Assembly: GCF_013823385.1 (NCBI RefSeq)
Contig: NZ_PNMA01000011.1
Span: 42,734 to 106,733 of the forward strand
From: Hyphomonas sp.
Lineage (GTDB): Bacteria > Pseudomonadota > Alphaproteobacteria > Caulobacterales > Hyphomonadaceae
Length of the DNA: 64,000 nucleotides
Reading direction: 5' to 3'
In this document: in pieces, positions 60,311-64,000 of the stretch
Position numbering within the stretch: the first letter of the stretch is position 1
Layout: each line of letters opens with the position of its first letter
Program-made: the position numbers and the translations under genes
The notes under the pieces: model-generated
The model's input: only the letters and a program-made list of their open reading frames with translations
What the model was told of the DNA's origin: nothing
Database searches by the model: none

Positions 60311-61648
60311 CTAGCCGAGGCGCTGGAGCACTTTTCCGCGGCCGATCAGCGGCAGGACGGGGCCCATGTCCGGGCCGTGCTCGAGGCCTGTCAGGGCCTT
60401 GCGCAGCGGCATGAAGAGGCCGCGGCCCTTGCGGCCGGTGGCGGCCTTCAGCGCATTCGTCCAGGCGCTCCAGCTTTCGCCGGTCAGCTCGCCTTCCGGC
60501 AGATGCGCGGCGGCGGCGGCGATGAACTCCTTGTCCTCGTCCGCCACCAGCGGAGCGGGCGCGCCGAAGACGATGTCCACCCAGGCCATGGCATCGGCCA
60601 CGAAGGTGCAGTTTTCCCGCACGGCCAGCCAGAAGGGCTCTGAAGCGGCGCGCGCATCGAGCGCGGTCAGCCGTTCACGGACGGCTTCGAACGGCATCGT
60701 GTGAACGAGCGCGGCGTTGAGGGCGTTGAGATCATTATCGTCAAAGCGGGCGGGCGCGCGGCCGATCTTGGAGAAGGCGAACTCTTCGCAGAGCTGCTCC
60801 AGAGTGGTGCGCGCCTCGATATTGTCCGAGGTGCCGAGCTTGGCGAGATGGCTGCAGATGGCCATCGGCTCATAGCCGCGCGCGCGCAGCTCGCCCATGG
60901 AGAGAGAGCCGATGCGTTTGGAGAGGGCCGCGCCATCGGCGCCGATCAGCAGCGGGGTGTGGGCCATTTCGGGCGCCTTGCCGCCGAGCGCCATGAAGAT
61001 TTCGATCTGCGCGCCGGAATTGGTCACATGGTCTTCCCCGCGCACCACATGCGTGATGCCTGCCTCGATGTCATCGACCACCGAGGGGAGGGTGTAGAGA
61101 TAGCTGCCATCCTCGCGGATGAGGATGGGGTCGGAGACCGAGGAGGTGTCGATGCTCTGCGGGCCGCGCACGAGGTCGTTCCATTCGACGCGCTCGCCCG
61201 AAAGCTTGAAGCGCCAGTGGGGCTTTCGCCCTTCGGCTTCGAATTTTGCCCGGTCGGCGTCCGTCAGCGTCAGCGCCGCGCGGTCATAGACCGGCGGGCG
61301 GCCGCGCGTCTGGGCAATCTTGCGCTTGACGTCGAGTTCCTCGGCCGTCTCGTAGCAGGGATAGAGCAGGCCCATGGCGCGCAGCGTGTCGGCGGCTTCA
61401 TCATAGACCTTGAAGCGGTGCGACTGGTTGAAGCTTTCATCCCAGGTCAGGCCGAGCCAGGTGAGGTCCACTTTCAGGGCCTCTTCATTCTCCTGGGTGG
61501 AGCGTTCAAGGTCTGTATCGTCGATACGGAGGATGAATTTTCCCTGCTGCCCGCGAGAAAACAGCCAGTTAATCAAGGCGGTACGCACATTGCCGACATG
61601 CAGGCGGCCAGTGGGCGAGGGCGCAAAGCGAACAACGGGGCGGGTCAT
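60311..61648 (-). CDS. gltX: Glutamate-tRNA ligase
   Basis: A 445-residue class I synthetase. The HIGH-type motif is in VRFAPSPTGRLHVGNVRTA and the KMSKS-type motif reads ALSKR (GADGAALSKRIG). It charges tRNA-Glu; alphaproteobacteria often carry two such enzymes, one also charging tRNA-Gln, and which type this is cannot be told. The ATG at 61648 gives MTRPVVRFAPS; a further upstream ATG is unlikely. Confidence 0.94.
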   Translation of the reverse strand: MTRPVVRFAPSPTGRLHVGNVRTALINWLFSRGQQGKFILRIDDTDLERSTQENEEALKVDLTWLGLTWDESFNQSHRFKVYDEAADTLRAMGLLYPCYETAEELDVKRKIAQTRGRPPVYDRAALTLTDADRAKFEAEGRKPHWRFKLSGERVEWNDLVRGPQSIDTSSVSDPILIREDGSYLYTLPSVVDDIEAGITHVVRGEDHVTNSGAQIEIFMALGGKAPEMAHTPLLIGADGAALSKRIGSLSMGELRARGYEPMAICSHLAKLGTSDNIEARTTLEQLCEEFAFSKIGRAPARFDDNDLNALNAALVHTMPFEAVRERLTALDARAASEPFWLAVRENCTFVADAMAWVDIVFGAPAPLVADEDKEFIAAAAAHLPEGELTGESWSAWTNALKAATGRKGRGLFMPLRKALTGLEHGPDMGPVLPLIGRGKVLQRLG

Positions 61649-61779
61649 GGGCAGGGGGCTTTCTGGTTCGGGAAAGTGGCTTGAGACATCAAATCGCGCC
61701 AAAAGCCAAGCGTCACGGTCATATTCTTGCTATTGTTATGGTTCACCTCCATTTCTAGCGGACGGTATGGGAGCAGAAA

Positions 61780-62610
61780 ATGCGATTCGGCTGGATTCTC
61801 TCGGCAGCCCTTCTTGTGGCGGCTTGTGGACGGGGTGACGTGTCCACGACGGTGGGCTCTGAGGCTGCGCCGGGCGCTGACATGCCTGTGGCGGGCGTTG
61901 ACAGGGAAAGCGCTTCCGCGCCGGCCGCCCCTACAACAGATTATGCGGCCCTTTCGGGCTATGACGGCAACTGGTTCCTCAGCCCCGGCTGGCCGGGTGA
62001 ATACCCGCCGGGATTTGCCGTTCTGGACGCCGATGTGCGCGTGCCGGCCCGCGCCCGTCCCAACCCGACGGACCCGCAGGATGTGACCTGCCTCCTGCCG
62101 CAATACGCCAACTATCAGCTGTGGAACAATCCCCGCAACAAGGCGGATGACCTCGACTATTTCGTGGCCACGAAAAAGCTGCCGGTGACGGTGCTGGAGG
62201 ACGCGGAGGTGGAGTTTGTCGGCGATGCGGGCATCGAGAAGCTGCCCCTGAAGGCGGGCGACCAGCTCACCTATCTGCGTTATATCGGCGAAGGCTTCAC
62301 GGTGATGAGCTTCAACGGCCGCGAGTTCGACATCAATGAAGGCGAACTGCGCGAGATCACCGATATCGGCGCCATCGAGAATGAGGAAGATCTCTGGGTT
62401 CGCGTGACCTGCCTGGGGGGCAAGCAGGCCTGGCTGCTGTTTGATGAGGTGGTGCTGGAAAAGGGTGTCTATCCCTCTCCGATCACCGGCTATGGCGAGG
62501 CGCATGACATCCTGCCCGACGAGGTGGAAACCGTCCGCGCCATGATGAGCCCGGAAGCCTTCGGTCTTGATCCCACCGCGCAGAGCATTGATCCGCCGCC
62601 GGTCGAATAG
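61780..62610 (+). CDS. Hypothetical lipoprotein, 276 aa
   Basis: A signal peptide with LLVAAC lipobox, then a Ser/Ala/Pro linker and a globular part with two Cys (DVTCLLPQY, VTCLGGKQAW). The middle (EVEFVGDAGIEKLPLKAGDQLTYLRYIGEGFTVMSFNG, in part: LKAGDQLTYLRYIGEG) resembles an SH3-like strand set. No known family recognised. GGGAGCAG precedes the ATG. Confidence 0.72.
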   Translation: MRFGWILSAALLVAACGRGDVSTTVGSEAAPGADMPVAGVDRESASAPAAPTTDYAALSGYDGNWFLSPGWPGEYPPGFAVLDADVRVPARARPNPTDPQDVTCLLPQYANYQLWNNPRNKADDLDYFVATKKLPVTVLEDAEVEFVGDAGIEKLPLKAGDQLTYLRYIGEGFTVMSFNGREFDINEGELREITDIGAIENEEDLWVRVTCLGGKQAWLLFDEVVLEKGVYPSPITGYGEAHDILPDEVETVRAMMSPEAFGLDPTAQSIDPPPVE

Positions 62611-62622
62611 GCGGGCGCGCGC

Positions 62623-64000
<1,378 letters not shown>

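Overview
The window is one contiguous stretch of high-GC, gene-dense alphaproteobacterial chromosome. A family-level guess is Hyphomonadaceae, possibly Hyphomonas. The grounds are a TipF-like degenerate EAL protein of the stalked/budding bacteria, several exported carboxypeptidases and TonB receptors, and the housekeeping set (chorismate synthase, PdxH, LipB, GltX, TlyA, PccA). No phage, insertion sequence, integrase, rRNA or CRISPR array was seen. The only RNA gene is a tRNA-Leu(GAG).

Left part (1-15 kb): the end of a DUF4332 protein, a Gfo/Idh/MocA oxidoreductase with a strong palindromic operator in front of it, two small unknown genes, an RND efflux pair transcribed leftwards behind a promoter with two inverted repeats, a Tat-exported amidase, tlyA, a PCuAC copper chaperone, a glycine-zipper protein, a methyltransferase, two duplicated small beta-barrel outer membrane proteins that share an upstream element, aroC and pdxH.

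Middle part (15-43 kb): mostly single genes separated by short palindromic repeats of four families with three copies each. Genes include a glycerophosphodiesterase lipoprotein, an acyl-CoA ligase, a TIMP-like secreted protein, a thioesterase, an SDR, a TonB receptor behind a small Cys/His protein, a DUF262/DUF1524 protein resembling GmrSD, an FAH hydrolase, the TipF-like protein, a serine hydrolase, pccA, four consecutive DUF805-type membrane proteins, lipB, tRNA-Leu and two divergent exported M61-like metalloproteases.

Right part (43-60 kb): the most distinctive region. An aminotransferase, an APC permease, a large TonB receptor, three exported S10 serine carboxypeptidases, an ornithine cyclodeaminase/mu-crystallin homologue, a Tat-exported class V PLP enzyme, an exported amidohydrolase fused to a RidA domain, an Lrp/AsnC regulator and a pectinacetylesterase-like lipoprotein sit together, with two 4-bp stop/start overlaps. 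I infer a peptide-scavenging and imine-handling locus: TonB uptake, periplasmic trimming, PLP chemistry, imine clean-up and amino-acid import. Its substrate is unknown. The window ends with gltX, an unknown lipoprotein and the C-terminal part of an acetyl-CoA hydrolase/CoA-transferase.
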